From: Paenibacillus woosongensis
GTDB lineage: Bacteria; Bacillota; Bacilli; Paenibacillales; Paenibacillaceae
Assembly: GCF_030122845.1 (NCBI RefSeq)
Contig: NZ_CP126084.1
Location: 3,348,001-3,412,000, forward strand
Length of the DNA: 64,000 nucleotides
Direction: 5' to 3'
Shown here piece after piece: positions 16,705-25,916 of this stretch (its first letter is position 1; each line of letters begins with the position of its first letter). The position numbers and the translations under genes are program-made. The notes under the pieces are model-generated. The model searched no databases and was not told where the DNA came from. It saw only the letters and a program-made list of their open reading frames with translations.

Positions 16705-19512
16705 TTATGCACGAATATTTGTACTCTTCGCCGGTACGAACGGGCCCGAACTGTTGTATTTGCGGCGGTTCCTCCGCCCTGACCAGACGCTGCCCGCGCC
16801 GAGCAGGAACGTTGGAATGCCCGCAGCCACGAGAGTAATGGACCAATCCCGCAGCGAAAGCGGAACGGTCTTGAAGATCGGCTGCAGCGGCTCAATGTAG
16901 ATAACGCCAAGCAGCAGTAGAATGGAAGATAACACCGCGATGACGAGCAGGCGATTCTGCAAAATGTTACGGTGGAAAATAGACCGCGAGCTGCGGCAGT
17001 CGAAGACATGGATGAGCTGGGCCATGACCAGCGTGGCAAACGCCACCGATTGCGCCTTAACGAGCTGGCCTTCCGCTCCCGGATTGCTCTGCAGTGTAAT
17101 CCAGAAGGCGCCGAGCGTACACAGGCCGATCAGCAGGCCGCGGCTCAGGATCTTCCAGCCGAGTCGACGGGCGAAGATGTTCTCGGTTGCGCCGCGCGGC
17201 TTATGCTCCATCAGATCCTTCTCCGGCTGATCCACCCCGAGCGCCATAGCAGGCAGGCCGTCCGTCACTAAATTTACCCAGAGAATTTGGATCGGCATGA
17301 GCGGTAGCGGCAGACCGGCCAGCATGGCGAACAGCATCGTCAATATTTCGCCCACATTGGAGGCTAGCAAATACCTGATGAATTTGCGTATATTCTCGTA
17401 AATGTTCCGCCCTTCCTCGATCGCGGCGACAATCGACGAGAAATTATCGTCGGTCAAAATGAGCGAGGACGCTTCTTTGGAAACGTCGGTTCCAGTGATG
17501 CCCATGGCGATGCCAATGTCGGCCGCTTTGATAGCGGGGGCATCATTGACGCCGTCTCCTGTCATAGCTACCACATGCCCCCTCCGCTGCAGAGCCTTCA
17601 CGATGCGCAGCTTGTGCTCCGGCGATACCCGGGAATAGACGCTAATGCCGTCCGCCTTCGCCTCCAGCTCCTCATCGCTGAGCATGTTCAGCTCCGAGCC
17701 GGAGATCGATTCGCCGCCACGCTGCAAAATCCCTAAATCCTGGGCGATCGCTTCGGCGGTGAGCCCATGATCCCCTGTAATCATCACCGTCTTAATGCCC
17801 GCTTTGCGGCAGACCGCAATCGCATCGCGAACCTCCCGCCGCGGCGGGTCGATCATGCCGGTCAGGCCGACGAATACCAGCTGTGATTCTACCGCATCCT
17901 CGCTGTTCGTATTTTCATGGGAGCGGAGCTCGCGATAAGCTATGCCCAGAACGCGGAGCGCCCGGCGCGCCATGTCTTCGTTCGCGGCCTGTACCTTTTG
18001 GCGCAGCGTGCCCGTGAAAGGCACGACCTTGCCCTCCCATAATATGTACGAGCAGCGCTCCAGCAGCATATCCGGAGCCCCTTTCACAAAAGCCAGGGCT
18101 CCGCCCTGATGGGATACAACGACGGACATTCTTTTGCGTTTGGAATCGAACGGATGCTCCTTCTCACGCTTGTATACTCCGCTTAGCGTGCTTGGGGTCA
18201 GCCCCATTTTGGCTGCTAAGGTGACAAGCGCCCCTTCCGTCGGGTCTCCCTTCAGCTGCCAGCGGGATCCCCCAGGCTCCTCTTTGCCTTTACGCCGGCT
18301 GCCTGCGCTCTCCTCCTCTTCTTCCTCGTAAATGACGGCATTGCCGCACAATGCGCTAATTTGCAGCAAACGGCGCAGTCCCTGGTCCTTCTTCACGTCG
18401 AGCGGCTGCCCCTGCTCCATAACATGGCCGACCGGCTCATACCCGTCGCCCGTTACTTCGAGCGGCCGCCCTTCCAGCCAAACATGCGTAACCGTCATTT
18501 TGTTTTGTGTCAAAGTGCCAGTCTTGTCGGAGCAGATGACCGAAGCGCAGCCAAGCGTCTCGACGGACGGAAGCTTGCGCACGATTGCTTTGCGCTTAAT
18601 CATCCGCTGTACCCCTAATGCAAGGGCAATCGTCACAATTGCCGGCAAGCCCTCTGGAATAGCCGCAACAGCCAGGCTTACGCCAGCCAAGAACATGCTT
18701 CCGGCGGGCTGCCCGTGAATGATTCCGACCACGACGACGAGAACCGTCAAGGCGAGAGCCAAATAAATCAAAATTTTGCCGAGCTGCTCGAGCCTCCGCT
18801 GCAGCGGTGTCTCCTGCGCCTCCGTATTCTGGATCAGGTCGGCGATTTTGCCCATTTCCGTTTCCATCCCTGTGCGAATGACGATGCCCTTTCCACTCCC
18901 GCGGGTCACCATCGTCCCCATGAAGCCGATATTTTTCTGATCGCCAAGCGGAACTTCGCTTTCCCGGATCGTCTCCGAATGCTTATTCACCGGATGAGAT
19001 TCGCCGGTTAACGCAGATTCCTCCGCATCGAGACTGCTCGTCTCCAGCCAGCGGATATCGGCCGGAATACGGTCTCCGCTCTCCACCATGACGATATCAC
19101 CTGGAACGAGCTCTCGCGCCGTAATATCGCGGAAGCGTCCTTCCCGCAGAACTTTGGCATGGGGAGCAGACAATTGCTTGAGCGCCCTAAGCGACCGTTC
19201 GGCGCGAAATTCCTGAATAAAGCCCAGGACTCCGTTCAGAATGATGATGGCTATAATAGTAACGGCGTCCAAATATTCACCGAGAAGTCCGGAGATCAAG
19301 GTAGCTGCCATCAGTACGAGCATCATGAAATCCTTGAATTGGTTCAAGAAGAGGAGCAGCGGCGATACTTTCTGCATTTCCTGCAGCTCATTCCAGCCGC
19401 TTTGCTCCTGCCTGCGCCGCGCCTCTTCTTCGGCCAGCCCTTGCTCCCGCGAGACACCGAACCGTTCGAGAAGCTCCTCCCCACTCCGCTGGTGCCAGTT
19501 TTTTTGTTCCAT
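16705..19512 (-). CDS. Calcium-translocating P-type ATPase (SERCA/YloB type)
   Basis: 935-residue membrane pump. It has the phosphorylation motif [14 protein letters not shown], the transmembrane-4 ion-binding motif [11 protein letters not shown], the hinge motif [12 protein letters not shown], an N-terminal cation-ATPase domain and about ten hydrophobic helices. PEGLP in helix 4 and the overall architecture point to Ca2+ rather than heavy metals or K+. In B. subtilis yloB lies next to yloA (rqcH) and yloC (yicC), the same neighbourhood as here, with dapF and yitJ inserted. GGGAGGGG lies about 10 bases upstream of the ATG. It is divergent from rqcH across 185 bp. Confidence 0.93.
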   Translation of the reverse strand: MEQKNWHQRSGEELLERFGVSREQGLAEEEARRRQEQSGWNELQEMQKVSPLLLFLNQFKDFMMLVLMAATLISGLLGEYLDAVTIIAIIILNGVLGFIQEFRAERSLRALKQLSAPHAKVLREGRFRDITARELVPGDIVMVESGDRIPADIRWLETSSLDAEESALTGESHPVNKHSETIRESEVPLGDQKNIGFMGTMVTRGSGKGIVIRTGMETEMGKIADLIQNTEAQETPLQRRLEQLGKILIYLALALTVLVVVVGIIHGQPAGSMFLAGVSLAVAAIPEGLPAIVTIALALGVQRMIKRKAIVRKLPSVETLGCASVICSDKTGTLTQNKMTVTHVWLEGRPLEVTGDGYEPVGHVMEQGQPLDVKKDQGLRRLLQISALCGNAVIYEEEEEESAGSRRKGKEEPGGSRWQLKGDPTEGALVTLAAKMGLTPSTLSGVYKREKEHPFDSKRKRMSVVVSHQGGALAFVKGAPDMLLERCSYILWEGKVVPFTGTLRQKVQAANEDMARRALRVLGIAYRELRSHENTNSEDAVESQLVFVGLTGMIDPPRREVRDAIAVCRKAGIKTVMITGDHGLTAEAIAQDLGILQRGGESISGSELNMLSDEELEAKADGISVYSRVSPEHKLRIVKALQRRGHVVAMTGDGVNDAPAIKAADIGIAMGITGTDVSKEASSLILTDDNFSSIVAAIEEGRNIYENIRKFIRYLLASNVGEILTMLFAMLAGLPLPLMPIQILWVNLVTDGLPAMALGVDQPEKDLMEHKPRGATENIFARRLGWKILSRGLLIGLCTLGAFWITLQSNPGAEGQLVKAQSVAFATLVMAQLIHVFDCRSSRSIFHRNILQNRLLVIAVLSSILLLLGVIYIEPLQPIFKTVPLSLRDWSITLVAAGIPTFLLGAGSVWSGRRNRRKYNSSGPFVPAKSTNIRA

Positions 19513-19697
19513 CCTCCCTATTCCCCTCCCGTATTTTATGCCGTTTTACAGAGCGAAGGCTTTTCCACCTAGGGTAAATGTATTCGGGCCAGTCCTAAAT
19601 TATCACAGGGGAGGACTTAAGTTTTTGCATGAAGTATGGCATCATAGAGAGAGCGCGGTATGCGCCAAGGCACTTATAAGAGGGAGACTACACAATT

Positions 19698-21461
19698 ATG
19701 GCACTTGACGGAATCGTGACGCGTTCCATTGTCCACGAGCTGCAGATTTGCGTGGGCGGACGCATTAACAAAATACATCAGCCTTCTGAGAGCGATATCA
19801 TTATCAATCTGCGCTCACAGGGTGAAAACAGAAGACTAATCTTATCGGCTAATCCGACTTATCCACGCGTGCATCTTACAGAACAGTCCTTCCCTAACCC
19901 GCAGGAAGCTCCCATGTTCTGCATGCTGCTGCGCAAGCATTGCGAAGGCGGCGTCATCGAGGCGATTACCCAGTACGGGATGGAGCGGATTATCGCGCTC
20001 GATATCAGACAGCGCGATGAGCTTGGGGATATTTCCGCCAAACGGATCATTATCGAGCTGATGGGACGGCACAGCAATATCATTCTCGTCGATCCCAACA
20101 CGGGCGTGCAGCTGGACGGCATTCACCACGTCACCCCTTCCATCAGCAGCTACCGCGTCGTCATGCCGGGATTTGCCTATACGAAGCCGCCGGAGCAGCA
20201 TAAGCTGAATCCGCTGGAAACCAGCAAGGAGCAATTTCTGTCAGCTTGGGGCGAAGCCGGGGAAGCAGCAGAATCCAGTCACTGGCTGGTGCAGGCTTAT
20301 AGCGGCCTCAGCCCGCTGATCGCGGATGAAATTTATTATCGCGCCCGGCACAGCGAAGCTGACGCCAAAGCTCCCCTTGTACAAGAGCCCCTGCAGCCTG
20401 AAGCGTTATGGTCGGCTTTCTCGGCCATGATGCTCGATATTGCCCGCCATCAATACCAGCCGATGACTGGTAACAACATCAAAGGAAAACATGTATTTTC
20501 GGCCGTGTTGTTAAGTATGGTTCAGGGAGATATCCGGACGTTCAATTCGATCAGCGCTTGCATGGAGGATTATTACGGGGAAAAAGCGCTGCGCGATACC
20601 GCGAAGCAAAAAACGAGCGATCTGCTGCGTTTTCTGCAAAATGAGCGCAGCAAAAACGTAAAGAAGCTGACGAAGCTGCAGGAGGATCTGGCGGAAGCCG
20701 AGGATGCCGAGAAATACCGGATCTCCGGGGAACTGCTCCTTGCTTCCCTTCACCAAATTGAAAAGGGCGACAAAGAGGCGGAGCTCATCAATTATTACGA
20801 TGAAGAGCAAAAGCCTATGCGGATCTCCCTTGATCCGCTGCTGACTCCGTCCGAAAATGCGCAGCGTTATTTCAAGAAATACAACAAATTCAAAAACAGC
20901 CTGACGGTCATCGATGAACAAATGGACATCGCTCGCAGGGAAATCACGTATCTAGAGGGTTTGCTTCAGCAGCTGGATTATGCGACGCTGAACGATATCG
21001 ATGAAATCCGCGAGGAATTGATCCAGCAGGGATACTTGAGACAAAGAAGCGGCAAAAGCAAGAAAAAAAAGAAGAGCGACCGTCCGACGCTCCATGTCTA
21101 CACTTCTTCCGAAGGCATAGACATATATGTCGGCAAGAATAATCTGCAGAACGAGTACGTAACCAACCGCCTGGCCAGCCACAATGACACCTGGCTGCAT
21201 ACGAAGGACATTCCGGGCTCCCACGTCGTCATTCGAAGCGCCTCCTACGGGGAAGCCACATTAAACGAGGCAGCCCAGCTGGCAGCTTACTTCAGCCAGG
21301 CCAAGGAATCCAGCAGCGTACCCGTCGATTACACGCTGATCAGGCATGTTCGCAAGCCAAGCGGCGCGAAGCCCGGCTTCGTCATTTACGAGCAGCAGCG
21401 CACTTTGTTCGTCACGCCTGACGAGGCGCTTGTCAGGAGCCTGCCAAACACCGTCAAATAA
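19698..21461 (+). CDS. rqcH: Ribosome quality control factor RqcH (NFACT / FbpA-like)
   Basis: 587 residues of the Rqc2/NEMF/FbpA family. In bacteria RqcH binds obstructed 50S subunits and adds C-terminal alanine tails that mark incomplete proteins for degradation. N-terminal NFACT-N domain (MALDGIVTRSIVHEL), a central coiled coil (about residues 290-430) and the C-terminal NFACT-R domain (GKNNLQNEYVTNRLASHNDT) are in order. AGAGGGAG precedes the ATG. Older annotations call the family fibronectin-binding proteins. Confidence 0.93.
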   Translation: MALDGIVTRSIVHELQICVGGRINKIHQPSESDIIINLRSQGENRRLILSANPTYPRVHLTEQSFPNPQEAPMFCMLLRKHCEGGVIEAITQYGMERIIALDIRQRDELGDISAKRIIIELMGRHSNIILVDPNTGVQLDGIHHVTPSISSYRVVMPGFAYTKPPEQHKLNPLETSKEQFLSAWGEAGEAAESSHWLVQAYSGLSPLIADEIYYRARHSEADAKAPLVQEPLQPEALWSAFSAMMLDIARHQYQPMTGNNIKGKHVFSAVLLSMVQGDIRTFNSISACMEDYYGEKALRDTAKQKTSDLLRFLQNERSKNVKKLTKLQEDLAEAEDAEKYRISGELLLASLHQIEKGDKEAELINYYDEEQKPMRISLDPLLTPSENAQRYFKKYNKFKNSLTVIDEQMDIARREITYLEGLLQQLDYATLNDIDEIREELIQQGYLRQRSGKSKKKKKSDRPTLHVYTSSEGIDIYVGKNNLQNEYVTNRLASHNDTWLHTKDIPGSHVVIRSASYGEATLNEAAQLAAYFSQAKESSSVPVDYTLIRHVRKPSGAKPGFVIYEQQRTLFVTPDEALVRSLPNTVK

Positions 21462-21486
21462 GCTGCGATGATATAACTTATATAAC

Positions 21487-21535
21487 AAATCCTTCGGCCA
21501 TTTGCTAATGCTTCCATAGCAAGGACGAAGGATTT
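21487..21535. terminator. Hairpin between rqcH and the PHP gene
   Basis: Nested inverted repeats AAATCCTTCG/CGAAGGATTT and TTGCTA/TAGCAA between convergent genes. Neither side has a good T run, so termination is plausible but not certain. Confidence 0.5.
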
Positions 21536-21577
21536 ATTCATCTTGGGCAATGCACGCCGCTTCACTGCGATGCGAGG

Positions 21578-22456
21578 TCAGTTCTGACCCGCATGACCTG
21601 AGCGTTGACGGAGCAGTTCCAATGTACTTAACGGTACTGTACGCGAGCCAATATCCCCGTGAAAGACCACGCCCTGCCGGACGCCATGGTAATCGGAACC
21701 GGCAGTCGGAATCAGATCGAACTCTTCTGCCATTTCCAGGTAACGCTGCTCGTCGGCTGCCCCATGGTCAGAGTGATACACTTCGATGCCTGCAGGCTGG
21801 CCCTGGGCAATAATCCGCTTGACCAGCTCGTCATCCCCATATAACCCGGGGTGCGCCAGCACAGGGGCGCCGCCGGCCTCACGAATCCATTGCATCGCCT
21901 CCTCTGGCGCGATCCTGGGGACGCTCGCATAAGCCGGCTTCCCTTCGCCCAGATAACGGTCAAAGGCATCCCGCATATTCTCGGCATAACCCTTTCGGAC
22001 CAATGCATCGGCGATATGCGGCCGGCCGATGCTCTCATCGGGGCGAAGCGGGCGGCCAAGCCCATCCTTGATCTCCTGGAGCGTCAGCGGCATTCCGAGG
22101 GCGTGCAGCTTCTCCAAAATGAGATCATTCCGCGCTTCTCGCGTAGCCCGGAGCCTCTGCAGTCTGCCCAGTAGCCTTTCATCCCCGGTATCGATATAAT
22201 AACCCAGCACGTGAATGTCGCGGCCAGCCGCGACCGTGCTGATTTCAACGCCGGGAACGACCGTGATGCCGTATTGCTTCCCGGCGGCAAGCGCCTCTTC
22301 AATTCCGGCTACCGTATCATGATCCGTGATCGCTATGGCGGTCAGACCCTTCTCCCGGGCCAGCCGGACATTTTCCGCAGGGGCGTTCATTCCGTCGGAG
22401 GCCCGGGTATGAGTGTGCAAATCACATAAATTATCGAATACCGAATCGTTGATCAT
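21578..22456 (-). CDS. PHP-domain phosphoesterase (RNase AM/YciV-like)
   Basis: 292 residues with the PHP metal-binding motifs CDLHTHTRASDG, AITDHDT, VPGVEIST and the C-terminal GSDYHG. Relatives hydrolyse 3',5'-nucleoside bisphosphates or trim RNA 5' ends (E. coli YciV/RNase AM), so an RNA or nucleotide phosphoesterase role is inferred. AGGAGG lies six bases before the ATG. It starts 19 bp after the LysR gene and may share its transcript. Confidence 0.85.
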   Translation of the reverse strand: MINDSVFDNLCDLHTHTRASDGMNAPAENVRLAREKGLTAIAITDHDTVAGIEEALAAGKQYGITVVPGVEISTVAAGRDIHVLGYYIDTGDERLLGRLQRLRATREARNDLILEKLHALGMPLTLQEIKDGLGRPLRPDESIGRPHIADALVRKGYAENMRDAFDRYLGEGKPAYASVPRIAPEEAMQWIREAGGAPVLAHPGLYGDDELVKRIIAQGQPAGIEVYHSDHGAADEQRYLEMAEEFDLIPTAGSDYHGVRQGVVFHGDIGSRTVPLSTLELLRQRSGHAGQN

Positions 22457-22475
22457 AGCGTTCCTCCTTAACTGT

Positions 22476-23381
22476 CTACAAAGGTAGCTGCTGTTCCCGT
22501 AAAAAGGTCAGAAACGTAACTGCGGATACCGGAAGCAGCGTGGATTTCAAATGGATCGAATAAAACTGGCGCTTGAACTTCGCATCCTCGATTTCCAGAA
22601 TCTCCAGCAATCCTAGGGCTAGCTCATGCTTGACCGATGACGGTGACAGAAATGTAAGACCGAAGCCGGCCTCGACTGCGGACTTCACGGCCCCTGTGCT
22701 TCCTAGCTCCATGACGATATCCAGCTCTGCGAGATCGATCCCGCTGCGTTCCAACTGCTCCTCCATGACTTGGCGGGTGCCCGAGCCCTTCTCCCGAAGG
22801 ACGAACGGGTAGGATAATATGTTCGCTAGCTTCAGGGAGCCTTTGCTGGTGAGCGGATGCCCTGCAGGCACGACCAGCTTCAACTCGTCCTCCATGACTG
22901 GCTCGGATATCATATCGGGATGATGCACAGGCGCTTCGACCAGGCCGAAATTAAGCTGATGGCTTACAATTTCGTCGATGATCTGCGTCGTATTCATCAC
23001 CTTTAGTACGATAGAAATGTGCGGATATTGGCGTCCGAACGGGCCGAGCAGGCGCGGCAGCACATATTCGCCGATCGTGAGGCTGGAGCCGAGCAGCAGG
23101 CGCCCTTCCAGCATGGACGTGAACTGCGACATCGCCTTTTCGGTCTCGCGCATAAGCTCGATGCTTTTGCGCGCATACGGATATAAAGCTTTTCCCGCTT
23201 CGGTCAAATCAATACGCTTCGTCGACCGGACTAGCAGCTTCGTGCCGAAATAGTCCTCAAGCGATTGCATTTGCATCGTTACTGCAGGTTGGGTCATATG
23301 TAACGCCTGCGCGGCCGCCGAAAAGCTGCCTCGCTGGGCAACGGTATAAAAAATATGTAATTGGTGATAATTCAAAGCCAT
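22476..23381 (-). CDS. LysR-family transcriptional regulator
   Basis: 301 residues: N-terminal winged helix-turn-helix (FSAAAQALHMTQPAVTMQMQ) and a C-terminal effector-binding domain with typical motifs (LLLGSSLTIGEYVLPRLL, LVVPAGHPL). It looks like the CysL/YwfK branch, but the effector and target are unknown. AAGGAGTG precedes the ATG. An inverted repeat lies about 90 bp upstream. The PHP gene follows 19 bp downstream. Confidence 0.88.
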   Translation of the reverse strand: MALNYHQLHIFYTVAQRGSFSAAAQALHMTQPAVTMQMQSLEDYFGTKLLVRSTKRIDLTEAGKALYPYARKSIELMRETEKAMSQFTSMLEGRLLLGSSLTIGEYVLPRLLGPFGRQYPHISIVLKVMNTTQIIDEIVSHQLNFGLVEAPVHHPDMISEPVMEDELKLVVPAGHPLTSKGSLKLANILSYPFVLREKGSGTRQVMEEQLERSGIDLAELDIVMELGSTGAVKSAVEAGFGLTFLSPSSVKHELALGLLEILEIEDAKFKRQFYSIHLKSTLLPVSAVTFLTFLREQQLPL

Positions 23382-23466
23382 TGTCGCTTCACTCCTTCTT
23401 CTCCATTACAATAGCATGTTCATACAAACAAAAACCAGCTAATTTCAGCAGGTTCGGGGGAAGCCC

Positions 23467-23485
23467 ATGGAGAGATGTTCTCCAT
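23467..23485. promoter_or_regulatory. Inverted repeat upstream of the LysR gene
   Basis: ATGGAGA-GATGT-TCTCCAT, a perfect 7-bp inverted repeat 86-104 bp upstream of the LysR start. LysR proteins often bind such dyads to autoregulate; binding here is inferred only from position. Confidence 0.35.
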
Positions 23486-23571
23486 ATCCATTCCATAAAG
23501 CGGCTTAAACCTGGTCGAATCGTAAGTAGATGCGTTCAAAACGCCCTGGCTCCATAGACCTTAAATAAAAC

Positions 23572-23602
23572 AAAAAAAGCAAACACCTCTTCGTGTCTGC
23601 TT
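23572..23602 (-). terminator. Intrinsic terminator of the gene at 23645-24082
   Basis: Hairpin AAGCAAACAC / GTGTCTGCTT with a six-base loop, followed by seven T on the minus strand. Confidence 0.85.
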
Positions 23603-23644
23603 CATGACCTTCTCTAGATTAGAAACGTGCTACCCGTTCTCCAA

Positions 23645-24082
23645 TTATTTCCGCTTGCGGCTGTTCTTCATCAGCGTCATACGCCGGGAATGCCTAAGCC
23701 AGGAATAATAGGAACGCAGGTCACGCAGCTCGATCGTCTCGGACATGCGTCCGAGAAACGTCACGATGATCATCCTATGCATAGGTCTTCCGACCAGATC
23801 GTATTCCCCAGGAATTTCGGAAAATTCAGCAACCATCACCAAATCATCGTCCACCAAATAAACGTCTTCTTCATTGCGGTAATAATGCTTGATCCGCCCC
23901 TGCTTGAGGCATTCCCAAACCCAGCCGGCAATTTTCTCAAAGCCTTTGCTAGTCCGATCTATCCTGTCGCGATACCGCATCATGGCATGGTTAGTGATCA
24001 CGATATCGGAGACTCTCTTATCGCCTAATGTTATGTGAAAAGCCTCATAAGTTCCCCACCGCTCCGTAACCTTGTCTCTCAT
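23645..24082 (-). CDS. Conserved-looking hypothetical protein
   Basis: 145 residues, start supported by GAGGGG ten bases upstream and the end by a good terminator. It is basic, without signal peptide or membrane segment, and ends in a strongly positive tail (SRRMTLMKNSRKRK). The middle reads like a small alpha/beta fold (ITNHAMMRYRDRI, EEDVYLVDDDLVMVAEF). I do not recognise the family. It is a stand-alone unit between the LysR gene and mgtC. Confidence 0.7.
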   Translation of the reverse strand: MRDKVTERWGTYEAFHITLGDKRVSDIVITNHAMMRYRDRIDRTSKGFEKIAGWVWECLKQGRIKHYYRNEEDVYLVDDDLVMVAEFSEIPGEYDLVGRPMHRMIIVTFLGRMSETIELRDLRSYYSWLRHSRRMTLMKNSRKRK

Positions 24083-24259
24083 GACGCACCCCTCATGTCT
24101 TGTAGTTTATAGGTCTTTATAACTAAGTACATTTACCTATAATCATACATCACTTTCCATTATTCTACAAGGGAGGCCTTGATCTTAGAACCAAAATCTA
24201 TGAGAAATTTTACTCCGCTTTAATTTTTTTCACTGATTCGTTACTTCCTAAAGCGAGCA

Positions 24260-24864
24260 TTAGCGTCTCCTGTCATAACCTCCTTTAAGCTGTATCGTCA
24301 AAGCGAGAGTCATCGATTGTCCCCCGCGTTCCACTTCAAAAGACAGAACGGCAATATGAAGCTCCCTAAGCTGTTTTAAAATCCGCTCCAAAGCCTCCGT
24401 ATCGTTTTCGAGCACAAGGGTGATATTTTCGACTTTTGGAGAGGTCAACCGGCCTAAGCGGCCATGCAGCACGATTTGTCCTGCGAAAATAATCAGCATC
24501 ACACCGATGCCGACGAAATACATGCCGGCCCCAACCGCCATGCCAATTCCCGCCGTCGCCCATATGCCTGCTGCCGTAATCAGCCCCTTCACCGTTTGCT
24601 TCTGCATGAATATCATGCCCGCCCCCAAAAAGCCGACCCCGCTCACAACGCCGGCCGCGACTCTTGACGGATCGAGCGACAGATTGCTCCAGCCGATCTG
24701 GTCCTGAAAACCGTACTTGAAAATGATAATCATGAGGGCAGAGCCAGCAGCCACGATAAAATGCGTCCGCCCCCCGCTTCCTTCATGCGGCTTTTTCGTT
24801 CAAAGCCGATGATATAGCCGCAAATCTCCACGATCAGCACGCGCAGCAGCAGTTCATACTCCAT
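24260..24864 (-). pseudogene. MgtC/SapB family membrane protein, frameshifted in a G tract
   Basis: The true start is the ATG at 24864 (MEYELLLRVLIVEICGYIIG), with AGGAGG upstream. That frame reads into the family motif as FERKSRMKEAG and then loses frame. The downstream frame resumes exactly at GRTHFIVAAGSALMIIIF and runs to 24260. The two frames differ by one base at a run of six G on the minus strand (24770-24775); seven G would restore the conserved KEAGGRTHF. MgtC proteins are inner-membrane proteins linked to Mg2+ limitation and acid survival. The downstream part keeps several hydrophobic helices and an ACT-like C-terminus. It may be a pseudogene, a phase-variable gene or a sequencing error. 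Confidence 0.8.
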
Positions 24865-24916
24865 GATTTCCGCCTCCTGACGATGTTCTGCTCCATTCCG
24901 GGTTAAAACCGCTAAA

Positions 24917-24949
24917 AATAAAGAGCGCCCCGAAGGGGCGCCCTTTATT
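24917..24949 (-). terminator. Intrinsic terminator of ylbG
   Basis: Strong hairpin with arms AATAAAG.GCGCCCC and GGGGCGC.CTTTATT around a GAA loop; a short T-rich stretch follows on the minus strand. Confidence 0.85.
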
Positions 24950-25018
24950 GTATCCCGCCGGCATTCTAATAAGTCCTACGCCAATCGGGTCATGATTATT
25001 CGTACGCGCATTTGGATT

Positions 25019-25282
25019 CTACAATCCATAATACTGCGTCTTGTCTGGAACTTCCTTTGAATATTCCGTCTTGATTTCATTGCGATACGATCGTTCAATC
25101 TTGCGGACATACGACAGCTTGCGGATATTCCGCATGATATCCTCTGCGCGTTCCGCATTTACATACATGACGACGTAATGCATCCGCCGGGATAAATAGT
25201 GCACGCTCCCGTATTTCTCCAGATTTCTTGCCGCCTTCAAATCGCTTACCCATATGATATAGCCTGTACGTTCCGGAAACAT
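25019..25282 (-). CDS. ylbG: YlbG family protein (DUF2129)
   Basis: 87 residues from the ATG at 25282 (MFPERTGYIIWVSDLKAARN), preceded by a GGGGGGGAT ribosome-binding site; a longer upstream frame overlaps ricF and is not supported. The family pattern is clear (SVHYLSRRMHYVVMYVN, VRKIERSYRNEIKTEY). Function is unknown. The pair with ricF (ylbF-ylbG) is conserved in Bacillus. Confidence 0.88.
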   Translation of the reverse strand: MFPERTGYIIWVSDLKAARNLEKYGSVHYLSRRMHYVVMYVNAERAEDIMRNIRKLSYVRKIERSYRNEIKTEYSKEVPDKTQYYGL

Positions 25283-25347
25283 GTAATCCCCCCCAATATC
25301 GTCGTCTGTAAAAGATGGTGCTGCCGCCATATATCGGCGGTGCCCCG

Positions 25348-25788
25348 CTATCCGCAGCTGCAACTGCCGCCGCTTCCGCAGCCGCCGCCCTTTGGATTCG
25401 GGTCGTTGCTCGGTACCTTAATAGTATCGGATACGGAATAAGCAATCGTCTCCGACATTTGATGCAGTATGTCGTCCAGCTCTTTCTCTGCCGCTTTGAA
25501 TTTGCGTACGGCTTCGAACTGCTCCAGCTCCTTCTCCACCTGGGCTACTTTGTCTTTCGCCTCATGGTAATTGGGGTGGTAGTGCCCGAATCGCTCCGTC
25601 TCCTCAAAGAGCTCCTTCTGCGCGTCAAGCTTTCTGACGAATGCCTGGATCTCCGGGTCCTCCTCCACGCGTCTCTTCCAGTATAAATAATCGGATACCG
25701 CGGTGGAATTGTTTATCATATCGCCTAATTCATAGGCGTATGTCAAAAGCTCGGCCATATCGACCGTCTTCAGCTCGGTTACGCTCAT
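25348..25788 (-). CDS. ricF: RicF (YlbF family), Y-complex iron-sulfur subunit
   Basis: 146 residues from the ATG at 25788 (MSVTELKTVDMAELLTYAYE). Helical YlbF/YmcA domain followed by a Gly/Cys-rich tail (GGGCGSGGSCSCG) with three cysteines. In B. subtilis RicF forms the Y complex with RicA and RicT, carries an Fe-S cluster and steers RNase Y-dependent mRNA maturation, affecting competence, sporulation and biofilm. RicA and RicT are not in this window. The ribosome-binding site is weak (GAGTTGAG). ylbG follows after 65 bp. Confidence 0.9.
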   Translation of the reverse strand: MSVTELKTVDMAELLTYAYELGDMINNSTAVSDYLYWKRRVEEDPEIQAFVRKLDAQKELFEETERFGHYHPNYHEAKDKVAQVEKELEQFEAVRKFKAAEKELDDILHQMSETIAYSVSDTIKVPSNDPNPKGGGCGSGGSCSCG

Positions 25789-25916
25789 GAATCTCAACTC
25801 GATTCTATATAGAATGGTCTACTAAAAAATCCATGCAACAATACAATTTTCAGTAGACTACACTATAATAACATATTCGGTTTCCGAGCAGAAGGGTTTC
25901 CCGCGATTGCTCCGTT

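Noticed and set aside
24260..24754. mgtC as an intact 164-residue gene from a GTG at 24754
   Set aside because: This start has no ribosome-binding site and lies inside the conserved GRTHFIVAAGSAL motif; the true N-terminus is in another frame upstream.
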